Both the position numbers and the translations under genes were made by a program. Shown one piece after another: positions 1 to 8,100 of a stretch of DNA of 12,636 nucleotides. The stretch covers positions 1-12,636 of the forward strand of contig CAAGNU010000016.1 in NCBI GenBank assembly GCA_900771365.1. Reading direction: 5' to 3'. Under the pieces are notes generated by a model. It was not told where the DNA came from, did not search any database, and was given only the letters and a program-made list of their open reading frames with translations. The first letter of the stretch is position 1. Every line of letters begins with the position of its first letter. This DNA is from Bacteroidales bacterium (GTDB lineage: Bacteria > Bacteroidota > Bacteroidia > Bacteroidales > P3).

Positions 1-7
1 CCTGAAT

Positions 8-55
8 TAAAGAGAAAACGTCCGTCTTTTTTTTGATTTCGGTGTTTTCTCTTTA
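8..55. repeat. 12-bp inverted repeat with 24-nt spacer
   Basis: TAAAGAGAAAAC at 8-19 pairs perfectly with GTTTTCTCTTTA at 44-55. The spacer contains a run of eight T. The right arm is followed by another T-rich stretch (ATCTTTTTT), so on the plus strand it could act as a terminator for a gene left of the window. The long spacer is also compatible with the end of an inserted element. Function unknown. Confidence 0.5.
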
Positions 56-139
56 TCTTTTTTAAGAAATTCACACCTCTTTTTCAGCACTTGTTGCATT
101 TGTTACTTGAACTTAAGAGGGTCGGAGAAGCTCCACTGT

Positions 140-172
140 ACCTTCGCTCAACCTTCGCTCGACCTTCGCTCG
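140..172. repeat. Three tandem 11-mers ACCTTCGCTCR
   Basis: ACCTTCGCTCA (140-150), ACCTTCGCTCG (151-161) and ACCTTCGCTCG (162-172) are directly adjacent. The last copy runs into GGAAGG, so CCTTC and GAAGG can pair around GCTCG. The repeat is non-coding and its role is unknown. Confidence 0.8.
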
Positions 173-369
173 GAAGGCGGAAAAAAGGCGAAGCTATGGC
201 GTGGTTTCTATGTAGCTGTGGCGTAGGCTGTTAGTGTCTTAGGCGTAAAAATGCCGTTTGACTCATTTTGAGACCTCGAATTTTAACATTTGCCCTTCAG
301 AGCCTTAAAATCTCCTAATGAAAAAGCCTTGGATGAGCGGGCGTTATTGATGCCTGATTTGGGGGCTTC

Positions 370-1308
370 TTATTTCCCTTTCAGCCACGAACGATAGCGT
401 GCCCACACGTGCAGCCATGCCCTGGCTATGGAGTCGATGGTGTCGCTGAAGATGTATCGGCTGTACTCCTCAAAGTGCTCCCATTCGGGCATACTTTTGT
501 AAAGCTCTTTTGTGAGGTTTGTGTCGTCGTAGCCTTGCGGTATCATGCGGTACGCCATGAGGTAGGAGTATTCCGAAATGGCGCTCATGTAGTCCCAGGC
601 GTTGTTGTTGCCCGTCCCCCAGCCGTATTGGAACTTGCGGCTTTTGAGGTCTTCCTCTACGGCCTGCATCAGCGGCTTCATATTGTCGGCCAGGGGGTAG
701 CCGTCGGGGTCGTAGAAGAAGCGTTCGTTGTCGGTATCAACCTTGTACGACTTTTTGATTTGCGTCTCCCACTGCGATTCGAGGTAGGCGTGGAGGTCGT
801 CGCCCGAGGAGAAGCTGCGGCTGTCGCAATGCAGGGGCATGTGGCAGTCGGCGATATAGTGGCTCATGATGAAGAACCGCATGGCTATGTGGTTGTTGGA
901 CGGCGAGATGGGGCAGCCTTTTTCTTCGCTGTGCAGCATCTTGAAGCAGTCGACGATGCTGTGCGACAGAGCCTCGCAGCGGTCGGCCAGGTTGCCCGAG
1001 AGGATTTCGAACTCTTTGCCGTATAGTGGCGACTTTTTCCCCAGCTTGTAGAGCTCCATGGTGGTTGGCAGCTTCTTGAAGGTCCGCTTGCCAGCCTCAG
1101 TGTTGGGCTTGTACTTGATGACATGGCTCGTGGCCATGTCTTTGAAGACCTCGTCGGGATACCAGGAGCCTTCAATCACAAAGTCGCGGTAGTTGCGAAA
1201 CCACTTCACGAGGGTTTTCGCATCGTCTTTATTGGCTGCGGGAATTTCGGCAAATTCCAGTCGCTTGATGGCCATGAAGGCCAGCCAGGCATGTGTGTAT
1301 TTTTTCAT
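370..1308 (-). CDS. Zinc-dependent phospholipase C / S1-P1 nuclease-like protein
   Basis: A 312-residue protein starting MKKYTHAWLAFMAIKR. It carries the hallmark zinc-ligand pattern of the phospholipase C/P1 nuclease fold: HYIADCHMPLH at about residues 150-160 (His150, Asp154, His160), an early His6 in THAW, His173 and Glu177 in DLHAYLE, and a late His300. In this fold the residues bind a tri-zinc cluster that cleaves phosphodiesters; whether the substrate is phospholipid or nucleic acid cannot be told. I see no signal peptide, which is unusual for these families. The open frame continues upstream to an ATG at 1422, but those 38 residues are encoded by repeat DNA (1309-1422), so I place the start at 1308. 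It is the last gene of the minus-strand run and follows the 181-residue gene after about 170 bp of repeat. Confidence 0.75.
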   Translation of the reverse strand: MKKYTHAWLAFMAIKRLEFAEIPAANKDDAKTLVKWFRNYRDFVIEGSWYPDEVFKDMATSHVIKYKPNTEAGKRTFKKLPTTMELYKLGKKSPLYGKEFEILSGNLADRCEALSHSIVDCFKMLHSEEKGCPISPSNNHIAMRFFIMSHYIADCHMPLHCDSRSFSSGDDLHAYLESQWETQIKKSYKVDTDNERFFYDPDGYPLADNMKPLMQAVEEDLKSRKFQYGWGTGNNNAWDYMSAISEYSYLMAYRMIPQGYDDTNLTKELYKSMPEWEHFEEYSRYIFSDTIDSIARAWLHVWARYRSWLKGK

Positions 1309-1486
1309 GTGAATTGTTTTTTGTGTGATCTGTGAACAGTGACCTGTGATCTGAGGGCGGTTGCCGCCAAAATGTATTGTCAGTTCACAGTTACCTGCGG
1401 TGACATTGCCTGCGTTCGGCATAATCCGAGCGAGCTCGGCTTCTGCTCTCTCTTTTGCAATGTTCGCTGATCACAGTTCACAATTG
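1309..1486 (-). repeat. Composite heptamer-period repeat between two genes
   Basis: Read on the minus strand, the segment begins with CAATTGTGAACTGTGATC. It continues through a 61-bp core (1403-1463) and ends with a seven-base-period run: ATCACAG, GTCACTG, TTCACAG, ATCACAC. The early GTGAACTGTGATC and the late GATCACAG..TTCAC are inverted relative to each other. The stop codon of the upstream 181-residue gene (TGA at 1478-1480) lies inside the first repeat unit, and the downstream start follows CAATTCAC directly, so the whole intergenic region is repeat. Confidence 0.75.
1403..1463 (-). repeat. 61-bp interspersed element, copy A
   Basis: On the minus strand this runs from ACATTGC to GCAATGT, perfect 7-bp terminal inverted repeats. 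An internal palindrome, CCGAGC-TC-GCTCGG, is followed by ATGCCGAACGCAG. It matches 9381-9441 without gaps; I counted 49 identical positions of 61. It is small, has inverted ends and no coding capacity, like a miniature inverted-repeat or REP-like element. Confidence 0.75.
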
Positions 1487-2023
1487 TTTTTTTACCATTT
1501 TGTAGCCCAGTCGTTTGAGCTGGACGGCCACGCCCATGAGGTAGAGCTGGTGCAGGCAGTCCACATAGCCTCTGAAGGCTGCCTCAGACCCTGGTTCGAG
1601 TTGTTCGTGCAGGTATAGGCTGTAGGTTCTTTCTGCGCATTCTTGGACGAGGGTCTCGGTGTTGTCGTATTCGGGCTGTTTGAGGCCGAGCAGCGGGCCG
1701 CGGACATATTCATCGAGGAGGTCGTAGCCGCCTTTGTCGCGCATGAAGAGGTAGAGGTCTTCGACTTTGCTGTAGAGTTCCCAGTCGTCGTCCCAGTATT
1801 GGGCCAGCCCCATGCCGATGTACATCATCCAGCCTAAGCTGGCGGTGGGATATTTCTCAAACTCTCGTACGCCGTCGGCGAGATAGCTCTGCCCTATGGC
1901 GGGCCATCGTTCTTCGAGGTCTATGGCTTCAGGCAGTTGTTCGTCAACTTCGCCCATTCCCAGCAGGTAGTGGTACAGGTTGTCTTTTATGCGTTCTTCA
2001 AAGTTTGGTTTCATGATGATCAC
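1478..2023 (-). CDS. Conserved hypothetical protein, 181 residues
   Basis: A soluble, acidic, mostly helical-looking protein. It is rich in Trp and Tyr and carries the segment SLGWMMYIGMGLAQYWDDDW at about residues 62-81. I recognise the general type from Bacteroidales genomes but know no function or domain name. There is no signal peptide and no clear catalytic motif. The start may be the ATG at 2023 (MIIMKPN) or the ATG at 2014 (MKPNFEERI); neither has a clear ribosome binding site. Its last codons and stop are formed by the beginning of the heptamer repeat at 1309-1486, so the C-terminal KKQL tail may derive from the repeat. It lies 76 bp downstream of the PNGase F-like gene, separated by a long AT-rich hairpin. 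Confidence 0.8.
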   Translation of the reverse strand: MIIMKPNFEERIKDNLYHYLLGMGEVDEQLPEAIDLEERWPAIGQSYLADGVREFEKYPTASLGWMMYIGMGLAQYWDDDWELYSKVEDLYLFMRDKGGYDLLDEYVRGPLLGLKQPEYDNTETLVQECAERTYSLYLHEQLEPGSEAAFRGYVDCLHQLYLMGVAVQLKRLGYKMVKKQL

Positions 2024-2033
2024 ATTAATGAGA

Positions 2034-2096
2034 ATGTCAAATGTTGAGTGTTAAATGGTAAATTGGGCGGGAACTCTAATTTAACATTTAACAATT
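2034..2096. repeat. AT-rich heptamer-period hairpin
   Basis: GTTAAATGGTAAATT (2050-2064) and AATTTAACATTTAAC (2078-2092) form a 15-bp inverted repeat with one mismatch around a 13-nt GC-rich loop. On the minus strand the right-hand part reads in seven-base units ATTTACC, ATTTAAC, ACTCAAC, ATTTGAC, ATTCTCA, running into the start of the 181-residue gene. It fills almost the whole gap after the PNGase F-like gene. It could slow transcription or protect a 3' end, but lacks a typical terminator U-tract. Confidence 0.7.
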
Positions 2097-2099
2097 GAT

Positions 2100-3953
2100 T
2101 CAGGGTTCGAAGATGAGGGTGCCGCTCACGTTCCAGTGAGAGAAGCTGCCTTCCTGCTCCTCGCCTTGGGGGATGGCCACGGTGATGGTGTGGACGCCCG
2201 GCTTGAGGTTGCTGAGGTCGAAGTAGGTGGGCTGTGTGGCTGTGCCGGGGCACCAGCCGCTACGGGAGTAGTCGGAGGAGGAGAGGCCGTTCCAGAAGTT
2301 GCCGCTCACGGGGTTGTACTCGCGGTAGCGTCCGCAGTCGCAGCGCCAAGGGGTGTAGGTGTAGAGCGGTTTTCCGTCGATAATGATGGTGTTGGGCTTG
2401 GGGTTGAACTCATCTCCGCCTTCCCAGCCGCCGTGGCCCGTGGTGATGTAGCGCAGGCGCGTGTTCTTCACATTCTCGGGGAGGTAGAAGGTGGCGGAGA
2501 GGCTGTCGGAGTGGAAGAGGCGTCCGTAGTTTTGGCCAGCCATTTCAAGGACGTTGCAGGTGTTGAAGAGGGGCTTGGCGAAGGATGCTCGTCCGTCCCG
2601 GTCGCCGCTAAAGTCGCCAGGATATGACTTGAGATCAACGGTGACGATGTGTCCGCCTCCGTCGTAGTTGCCAATCCAGATGCCAATCCATACCTCGCCT
2701 TGCAGCCAGCGAGTGAGGTCGGTAACCTCTTGCTTGAAGTAGTTCTCGTCTTCCCATTCGAGGCCGTCGAGGCGGACGCGGTCGTTGAAGTGCCCCACGC
2801 CGAAGGAGGTGAAGAAGCGCACGAGTTCGACAGGGGGTTGGTAGCTGTTGCTGTAGGCCGAGGTGTCGCCTTCGATGCGGATGCCTTGATAATGGCGGCC
2901 TTCGCGGTCGGTGAAGATGGGAAGCGAGTCGGGGTGCTCATTGATGCCGCGGAAGAAGCTGGTGTAGTTGTCCCCGTCTTTATCGACGAAGGGGATGACG
3001 AAGAGGCTTCCCGTGCGGTCGTAGGCATCGCCGTTGCTGTGCTGATGTATTTCCACGAAGGTCTGATAGTGCGAGGGGAGGAAGGGGAGGTTGATGCGTT
3101 TGAGAACGAGGGTGCCGCCCGCGAAGTGCAGCACGGAGTCGTCAGGAGTGTTTTTATAAATGTCGCCCTGGATGTGGCTGTTCTTCTTGCCCCAGCAGAG
3201 CTGCACGCTGTCGAAGATGCGGGTGGTGATAACCATGCGGTCGCGCTTGATGTTGTTCAGCTCGCGGCTTGTGACGCGCTGGGCTGCGGGGATGTCGAAC
3301 TTGTGTGAATTGTGAATTGTGAATTGTGAATTGTGGCTGTCGCGGTCATTTGTCAATTCACGATTCACTATTTCACTTTTCTCGGCCTTGACGAGGCTGA
3401 GCTGGCATTGTCCGTTGCGCCAATAGCTGACGAGGAGCCCTTTTTTGAAGCGGCCGTAGTAGGGGAGGGGGGTGATGTCGCGGTTGTAGGACTGGACGTA
3501 GAACTCGAGCTTGTTGCTGTTGATGGAGCAGGTGTAGCGGGTGAGGCCGCCAACCTTTTCGGTCTCGAACTGGATGTCGCTACGCGAGAAGGGCGAGACG
3601 GTGAGGTAGTTCTCTTTCTCATCACCACTGAGGATGGAGGTGAGGGTATAAACGCTATCGGTCAGCTCGTTGACGATGATGTCCTCTACTGAGTAGCCTT
3701 GGATGTAGTTCTTGTTCTCAGGGATATATCCAGGGGTGTAGGAATTTTGGTATCGGTCGCCATCAATGATGAGATAGCAGCCGGACTTGTCGGTTTCGAC
3801 AAGGGTGTACTGCGTGTCGATACGCTCGCCATACTCCATGGTCTGATAGTAGAAGAGGTTGGCGTCCTTGGCCACCTTCACCGGCTTGGTCTGCGCGGAT
3901 AGGAATGTGGCGATTATGAGTAGAAGTGCGATAGAGGAGGTACGTTTCATCAT
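2100..3953 (-). CDS. Secreted PNGase F-like peptide-N-glycosidase
   Basis: A 617-residue protein with a signal peptide (MMKRTSSIALLLIIATFLSA, residues 1-20) and an N-terminal region of about 230 residues with no assignment. A PNGase F-type catalytic unit of two jelly-roll domains follows at about 260-617. Family landmarks are GDAYDRTGSLFV (Asp312 matching catalytic Asp60 of Elizabethkingia PNGase F), GHGGWEGGDEF (Glu515 matching Glu206) and SRSGWCPG at about 563-570 (matching DRAGWCPG). The enzyme removes N-linked glycans from asparagine, so the target is glycoprotein in the periplasm or outside the cell. The region matching PNGase F Glu118 reads IGIWIGNYDGG, and I cannot place that glutamate. 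Residues about 193-217, including HNSQFTIHNSH, are encoded by an in-frame heptamer-repeat hairpin between the N-terminal region and the catalytic unit. It lies 51 bp downstream of the CNNM/CBS gene, probably in the same operon. Confidence 0.85.
   Translation of the reverse strand: MMKRTSSIALLLIIATFLSAQTKPVKVAKDANLFYYQTMEYGERIDTQYTLVETDKSGCYLIIDGDRYQNSYTPGYIPENKNYIQGYSVEDIIVNELTDSVYTLTSILSGDEKENYLTVSPFSRSDIQFETEKVGGLTRYTCSINSNKLEFYVQSYNRDITPLPYYGRFKKGLLVSYWRNGQCQLSLVKAEKSEIVNRELTNDRDSHNSQFTIHNSHKFDIPAAQRVTSRELNNIKRDRMVITTRIFDSVQLCWGKKNSHIQGDIYKNTPDDSVLHFAGGTLVLKRINLPFLPSHYQTFVEIHQHSNGDAYDRTGSLFVIPFVDKDGDNYTSFFRGINEHPDSLPIFTDREGRHYQGIRIEGDTSAYSNSYQPPVELVRFFTSFGVGHFNDRVRLDGLEWEDENYFKQEVTDLTRWLQGEVWIGIWIGNYDGGGHIVTVDLKSYPGDFSGDRDGRASFAKPLFNTCNVLEMAGQNYGRLFHSDSLSATFYLPENVKNTRLRYITTGHGGWEGGDEFNPKPNTIIIDGKPLYTYTPWRCDCGRYREYNPVSGNFWNGLSSSDYSRSGWCPGTATQPTYFDLSNLKPGVHTITVAIPQGEEQEGSFSHWNVSGTLIFEP
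3305..3368 (-). repeat. Heptamer hairpin inside the PNGase F-like gene
   Basis: Four perfect tandem GTGAATT units on the plus strand (3305-3332) face CAATTCACGATTCAC (3354-3368), giving a 15-bp inverted repeat with one mismatch around a 20-nt spacer. Because seven is not a multiple of three, the repeat is read in all three frames and yields the seven-residue period HNSQFTI. The reading frame stays open throughout. Confidence 0.85.
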
Positions 3954-4004
3954 GGTGTTATTATTTTTAGCGGTAATGGTGCCGTGAACTATATAGTAGA
4001 CAGG

Positions 4005-5099
4005 TTAAGACTCTTTTCCGAGGTCTGAATTTCCATCTTCAGGTTCTTCGGGGAGGTCGATTTCTTTGAAGCGGGTCTGTCTACGTTGCCAGCATTCGCG
4101 GGCGTACTGTTGCATGTCGGCCACATCGTCTCGCTCGTCGATAATCTCAAGTCCGAAGATGGTCTCGATGATGTCTTCGAGGGTGAGGATGCCTTGGAAA
4201 CTGCCGTATTCATCAATGATGCAGGAGATGTGCTCTTTTTTTTGCATCATAGCATCCCAGATGTCGTTGAGGGCCATCTTCTCGTTGAAGAGGGGTATCT
4301 CGCGCTTGATTTCGCCGAGACGCATGTCGAACTTGTCCTCGGTGAGGAGTTCGAGCACCTCGCTGCGGAGCACGTAGCCCGTGATGTATTCATCGCTGTC
4401 GTTATAGACGGGTATGCGGGAGAAGTGGGAGAAGCTCTTGATCTTGTAGAACTCGCGGAGGGTCATCTTCTCGGGGGCTATCTCGGCCACGGTGGTGGGG
4501 GTCATGACCTCCTCGGCCTTCACATCGTCGAGACGGATGACGTTCTGGATAATCTTGTTCTCGTCTTCATCGATAACCTCCTCGTCCTCGGCCATATCGG
4601 CCATGGCGGCAACCTCTTCGCGGCTCACGGTAGCCTCGTCTTCATCGGAGGCGGCTATGGTGCGGGAGAGTTTCTCGACAATCCACACGATGGGGAAGAG
4701 GATGATGATGAGCAGGCGGAGGGTGGTGGTGGTGAAGCCCATGAACTTCTTCCAGTAGCGCGAGCCGAGGGTCTTGGGGATGATTTCGGAGAAGAGGAGG
4801 ATGAGGATGGTGGTGATGGCGGAGACCAGTCCGAACCATTGGCTGCCGAAAGTCTCGGTGGCCTGTGCGCCTACACCAGCAGCACCGATGGTGTTGGCTA
4901 TGGTGTTGAGTGAGAGGATGGCGGCTATGGGGCGTGCGTTGTTGGTCTTGTAGTCTTTGAACCGCGTGGCGGGCTTATAGCCCTCGTCTTCGCGCATGTT
5001 CACATACGAGAGGGGTGTGGACATGAGGGTGGCTTCTAACAGAGAGCAGACGAACGAGATGGTCATGGCTCCAAGAAGAAAGATGAGAAGTAGTGTCAT
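4005..5099 (-). CDS. CNNM-domain, CBS-pair transporter-like membrane protein (CorC/HlyC-type)
   Basis: A 364-residue inner-membrane protein. The N-terminal CNNM (DUF21) domain has hydrophobic segments at about 1-25, 55-80, 88-112 and 125-145 and the conserved LLFSEIIPKTLGSRY (about 101-115). An acidic linker leads to VMTPTTV (198-204), and a CBS pair follows: RIPVYND (228-234) in the first repeat and IIDEYGSFQGILTLEDIIETI (294-314) in the second. Family members are linked to magnesium or cobalt transport, with the CBS pair sensing adenine nucleotides; older annotations say hemolysin. The usual C-terminal CorC/HlyC domain is missing. In its place is a charged tail of about 40 residues, so this is a short family form. 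It lies 61 bp downstream of the GH2 gene and 51 bp upstream of the PNGase F-like gene. The upstream gap holds a GTTTATAAAC palindrome (5110-5119) and a small TCAGG/CCTGA hairpin, but no clear promoter. Confidence 0.85.
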   Translation of the reverse strand: MTLLLIFLLGAMTISFVCSLLEATLMSTPLSYVNMREDEGYKPATRFKDYKTNNARPIAAILSLNTIANTIGAAGVGAQATETFGSQWFGLVSAITTILILLFSEIIPKTLGSRYWKKFMGFTTTTLRLLIIILFPIVWIVEKLSRTIAASDEDEATVSREEVAAMADMAEDEEVIDEDENKIIQNVIRLDDVKAEEVMTPTTVAEIAPEKMTLREFYKIKSFSHFSRIPVYNDSDEYITGYVLRSEVLELLTEDKFDMRLGEIKREIPLFNEKMALNDIWDAMMQKKEHISCIIDEYGSFQGILTLEDIIETIFGLEIIDERDDVADMQQYARECWQRRQTRFKEIDLPEEPEDGNSDLGKES

Positions 5100-5160
5100 T
5101 TTTTTTGTTGTTTATAAACGTCAGGTCAGCCCTGAGTGTATTCTTTATTTATATAGTACT

Positions 5161-8100
5161 TTATTTAATTATTATTTCGTCAATCATGGTCCAAGAGGAG
5201 TTCCCCGCCGATTCGTGCCATGCGGGGAGGTGGGACTGTCCATGCAGGCGCAGACGGATGTATTTCACTTTACGCGCTTCGGCTTTTTTGAAGAGGCCTT
5301 GGCGCGGCAGGAAGTGGTGGATGAAGGTCTGACGACGGCTCGTATGTTGTGGGTCGTCGAAGGTGAGGAGGGGAGAGATCGTCTGCCAGTCGCTGTAGCG
5401 ACGGCCGTTTGAGGAAAACTGCATCTCGATGCTGTCGGGCATCATCACCCAGTCTTGTGGACTGTGGCAGAGACCGATAGTTATCTGCTGCAGGGTTGCG
5501 GGCTTGGTGAGGGTGATGTCGAGGTCGATGCTGTCGCGTCCGAAGAAGCCTATCCAGCCTTCGCCGTAGTTGCCGGCTATGGCCAGGCGGCCGTCGTGCA
5601 GCACTTCAGGGAAGTTCTTTCCGTAGTTGGGGTTGGGGAGTTTTTGAGGCTGCGTAGAGTCGCCGTAGGCGGTCACGGTGAGCGTGTCGATGAGGTTGAG
5701 CAGAGAGGAGGGCATCTCTTGTATTTCGGGCTTGTCGAAATAGTAGCCGCAGAAAGGCCAGAGATTGATGCTGTCTTGTTCCGTGGAGGGGACTACGACA
5801 AGGCTGAAATGCTGGATGCTGTCGCCGCTGATGCGGTAGGCGGGAGCCACTCCGGGGCCGCAGGTTGCCGTACCGAGGCCAGCTTGGCGACTGTCGATAT
5901 TGACGACATAGTGGTCGCACTTGCGAAGGTCTTTGATGCGGCGTGCCGTGGTGATGATGCTGTCTTCGTATTGGCGGATGCTAAAGCTGATGGGCTTCTC
6001 AGTATTGGTGCAGAAGGCGAGCCGTTTGTCGTCCAAGGAGAGAGAGACCCAGTCCGCGTTGCGGTTGCCGCTCTCTTGCGGAACAATGTGCATCTCTCCG
6101 CACACCTCGCTGAGCGAGGCGGTGTGATGGCCGAGCCAGAGAGTTTGGTCGCGGTCGGGGTAGGTCTCATAGAAGTTGCCCCACCACTGTATCTGAGGGC
6201 AGGAGGTGTCGATACCCAGTTGAACGCCCAGCCGCGGGAGGGTGCGGTAGTTTCCGCGTGTGTCGAGGGTGTAGCCCAACTGCATGCGGCCTTCAGCATC
6301 CACCTCTACGGTCTCGCGGAGCGTGAGGGAGCGCCCCTCGGGGGTGGAAAGTTCGAGCAGCAGGGAGATTTCGACCATGTGGTCTGGGGTCTCGAAGTTC
6401 TTTTCTATCTTGCTGCTGATGGGTGTGGCCTCCAAGTTGTCAAGGCCTTCCCAAGCGCGGGAGCCGTAAGCATCAACGAGGTCGTTGAGTGTTGGCGGAC
6501 GCCAGAAGTTCCATCTCAACGGACGTTGTAACAGCTCTTGTCCGTGGTATTTGTATGAGGTGATATATCCGTTGTGTGTGTTTAACTTGATGGTGAAATT
6601 TTCTCCATGCGAGAGCACCACTATGCCGTCTTGTTTATCTTGATGAATGGAGAAATGTTGTGTTGCGGCGGGGATGTCGATACTGTCTGTTGGCACATTG
6701 AAGCCTGTCATCTCAAACTCGTCGTGGCAGTTCTCGGTGAAACTCCAGTACGTTCCGGGATCGTAGGGGTCGTCAACCTCGTAGTTGTCGCCGTTGAAGT
6801 TGAATCGGATAAAGAAGCGTTCACCCGGCAGGGGTGCGGGAACATGTGAGAGGTCGATATTCAGTTGTCCGCTTCCTCCCGCAGGGATATGCGTGTGGAG
6901 GGTATCGCTGAAGATGCTGTCGCGTAGGCTGGAGGAGATGCGATATCGGCAGATGAAGTCGTCCGAGTTACGGAAGTCGAAGCGGTTGAAGAGCGTATAG
7001 ATTTGCTCGCCCGAAGGCAGGGTGCCTTGTTTGACAGAGAGGTTCTGGTAGACTTTCTGCACCTCGTTGGCATGGGCGTGAGGTTTACGGTCGCTGCTCA
7101 CGATGCCATTAGCGCAGAAAGCATCGTCATCTTTCACTCCAGGCAGACTGCCGAGGTCGCCACCTACGGCATACCATGCTGAGTCTTGCTCATAGCTGGA
7201 CGAGAGCTGCAACTTGTTGCCGTACATCGGAAAGCTCTGGTCCACCCAGTCCCAGACAAAACCTCCTTGCAGTGGGGGGTATTTGTAGATGGTGTCCCAA
7301 TAGTCCTGGAGGCCGCCCATGCTGTTGCCCATAGCGTGGCAGTATTCCACCATGATATAGGGGCGCAGGGCGTTAGAGTCTTTTACCAGGTTCTTGATAT
7401 CGGTTTCGGTTTCAAGCAGGCCGTCGTTTTCCACAGGCTCTTTGTCTGCTCTGGTGAAGATGCGGTCCGTGCTGCGCCACTCTCGGCAATAGTTGGAGAG
7501 GTAGTCCACGCTGGGGTACATTATGCCTACGATGTCCGTATTCCAATCCATCTCGGCACGTTCATATACCACGGGACGGTGCTGCTCTCGTGCCTTGAGG
7601 TAGCTGTAGGCACGTTCTGTGGCTACGCCGTTTCCGCATTCGTTCCCGATAGACCACGCTATCACGCTGGGGTGGTTGCGGTCGCGACGGTACATGTTGT
7701 TCACGCGGTAGATCATTGGGTCGGCCCATTCTTTCTTTTTGGCCAGGCTTCCTTCGCCGTAGCCTTGGGCGTGCGATTCTACGTTGGCCTCATCATAGAC
7801 ATAGAGCCCGTAGCGGTCGCAGAGCTCGTACCAATATTCATCGTTGGGATAGTGGCTGGTGCGCACGGCGTTGATGTTGAGGTGCTTCATCAGCATGATG
7901 TCGAACTCCATCTCCTCTCGCCTCACGTAGTGGCCGCCGATAGGGCTGTGCTCATGTCGATTTACGCCTTTGATGGTGATGGGCTGACCGTTTACGCACA
8001 GCTGCTGAGCCACGAGCATTGTGTCTGCGGCATAATAGGGTATCGGGCGTATCTCAACATTGCGGAAGCCCACCTTGCCGCCGAGGGTCTCCGTACAGGT

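Larger units (their letters stand above)
1..369. other. Gene-free left edge with short repeats
   Basis: I see no convincing coding region here. The stretch contains a 12-bp perfect inverted repeat (8-19 with 44-55), three tandem 11-mers (140-172), and a spaced pair AGCTRTGGCGT (192-202 and 214-224, 22 bp apart). It lies downstream of the last minus-strand gene, so any transcript end for that gene should be here, but I find no classic GC-rich hairpin plus U-tract on the minus strand. It may be the decayed edge of a mobile or repetitive segment. Confidence 0.5.

Noticed and set aside
1309..1422. 38-residue N-terminal extension of the phospholipase C-like gene (start at ATG 1422)
   Set aside because: The extension is encoded by the repeat element and shares ATGCCGAACGCAG with the unrelated rsgA copy; the zinc-ligand His of the family expected near the N-terminus is in MKKYTHAW.
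3305..3368. CRISPR array from tandem GTGAATT units
   Set aside because: Units are 7 bp and directly adjacent, with no spacers, and no cas genes are present.
4086..4913. 275-residue plus-strand open frame opposite the CNNM/CBS gene
   Set aside because: It is the antisense shadow of a clearly recognisable gene, with runs of Gly, Glu and Val typical of shadows.
5110..5135. Promoter or terminator between the GH2 and CNNM genes
   Set aside because: Only a 10-bp palindrome and a 5-bp hairpin; no TAnnTTTG box on the minus strand and no U-tract.
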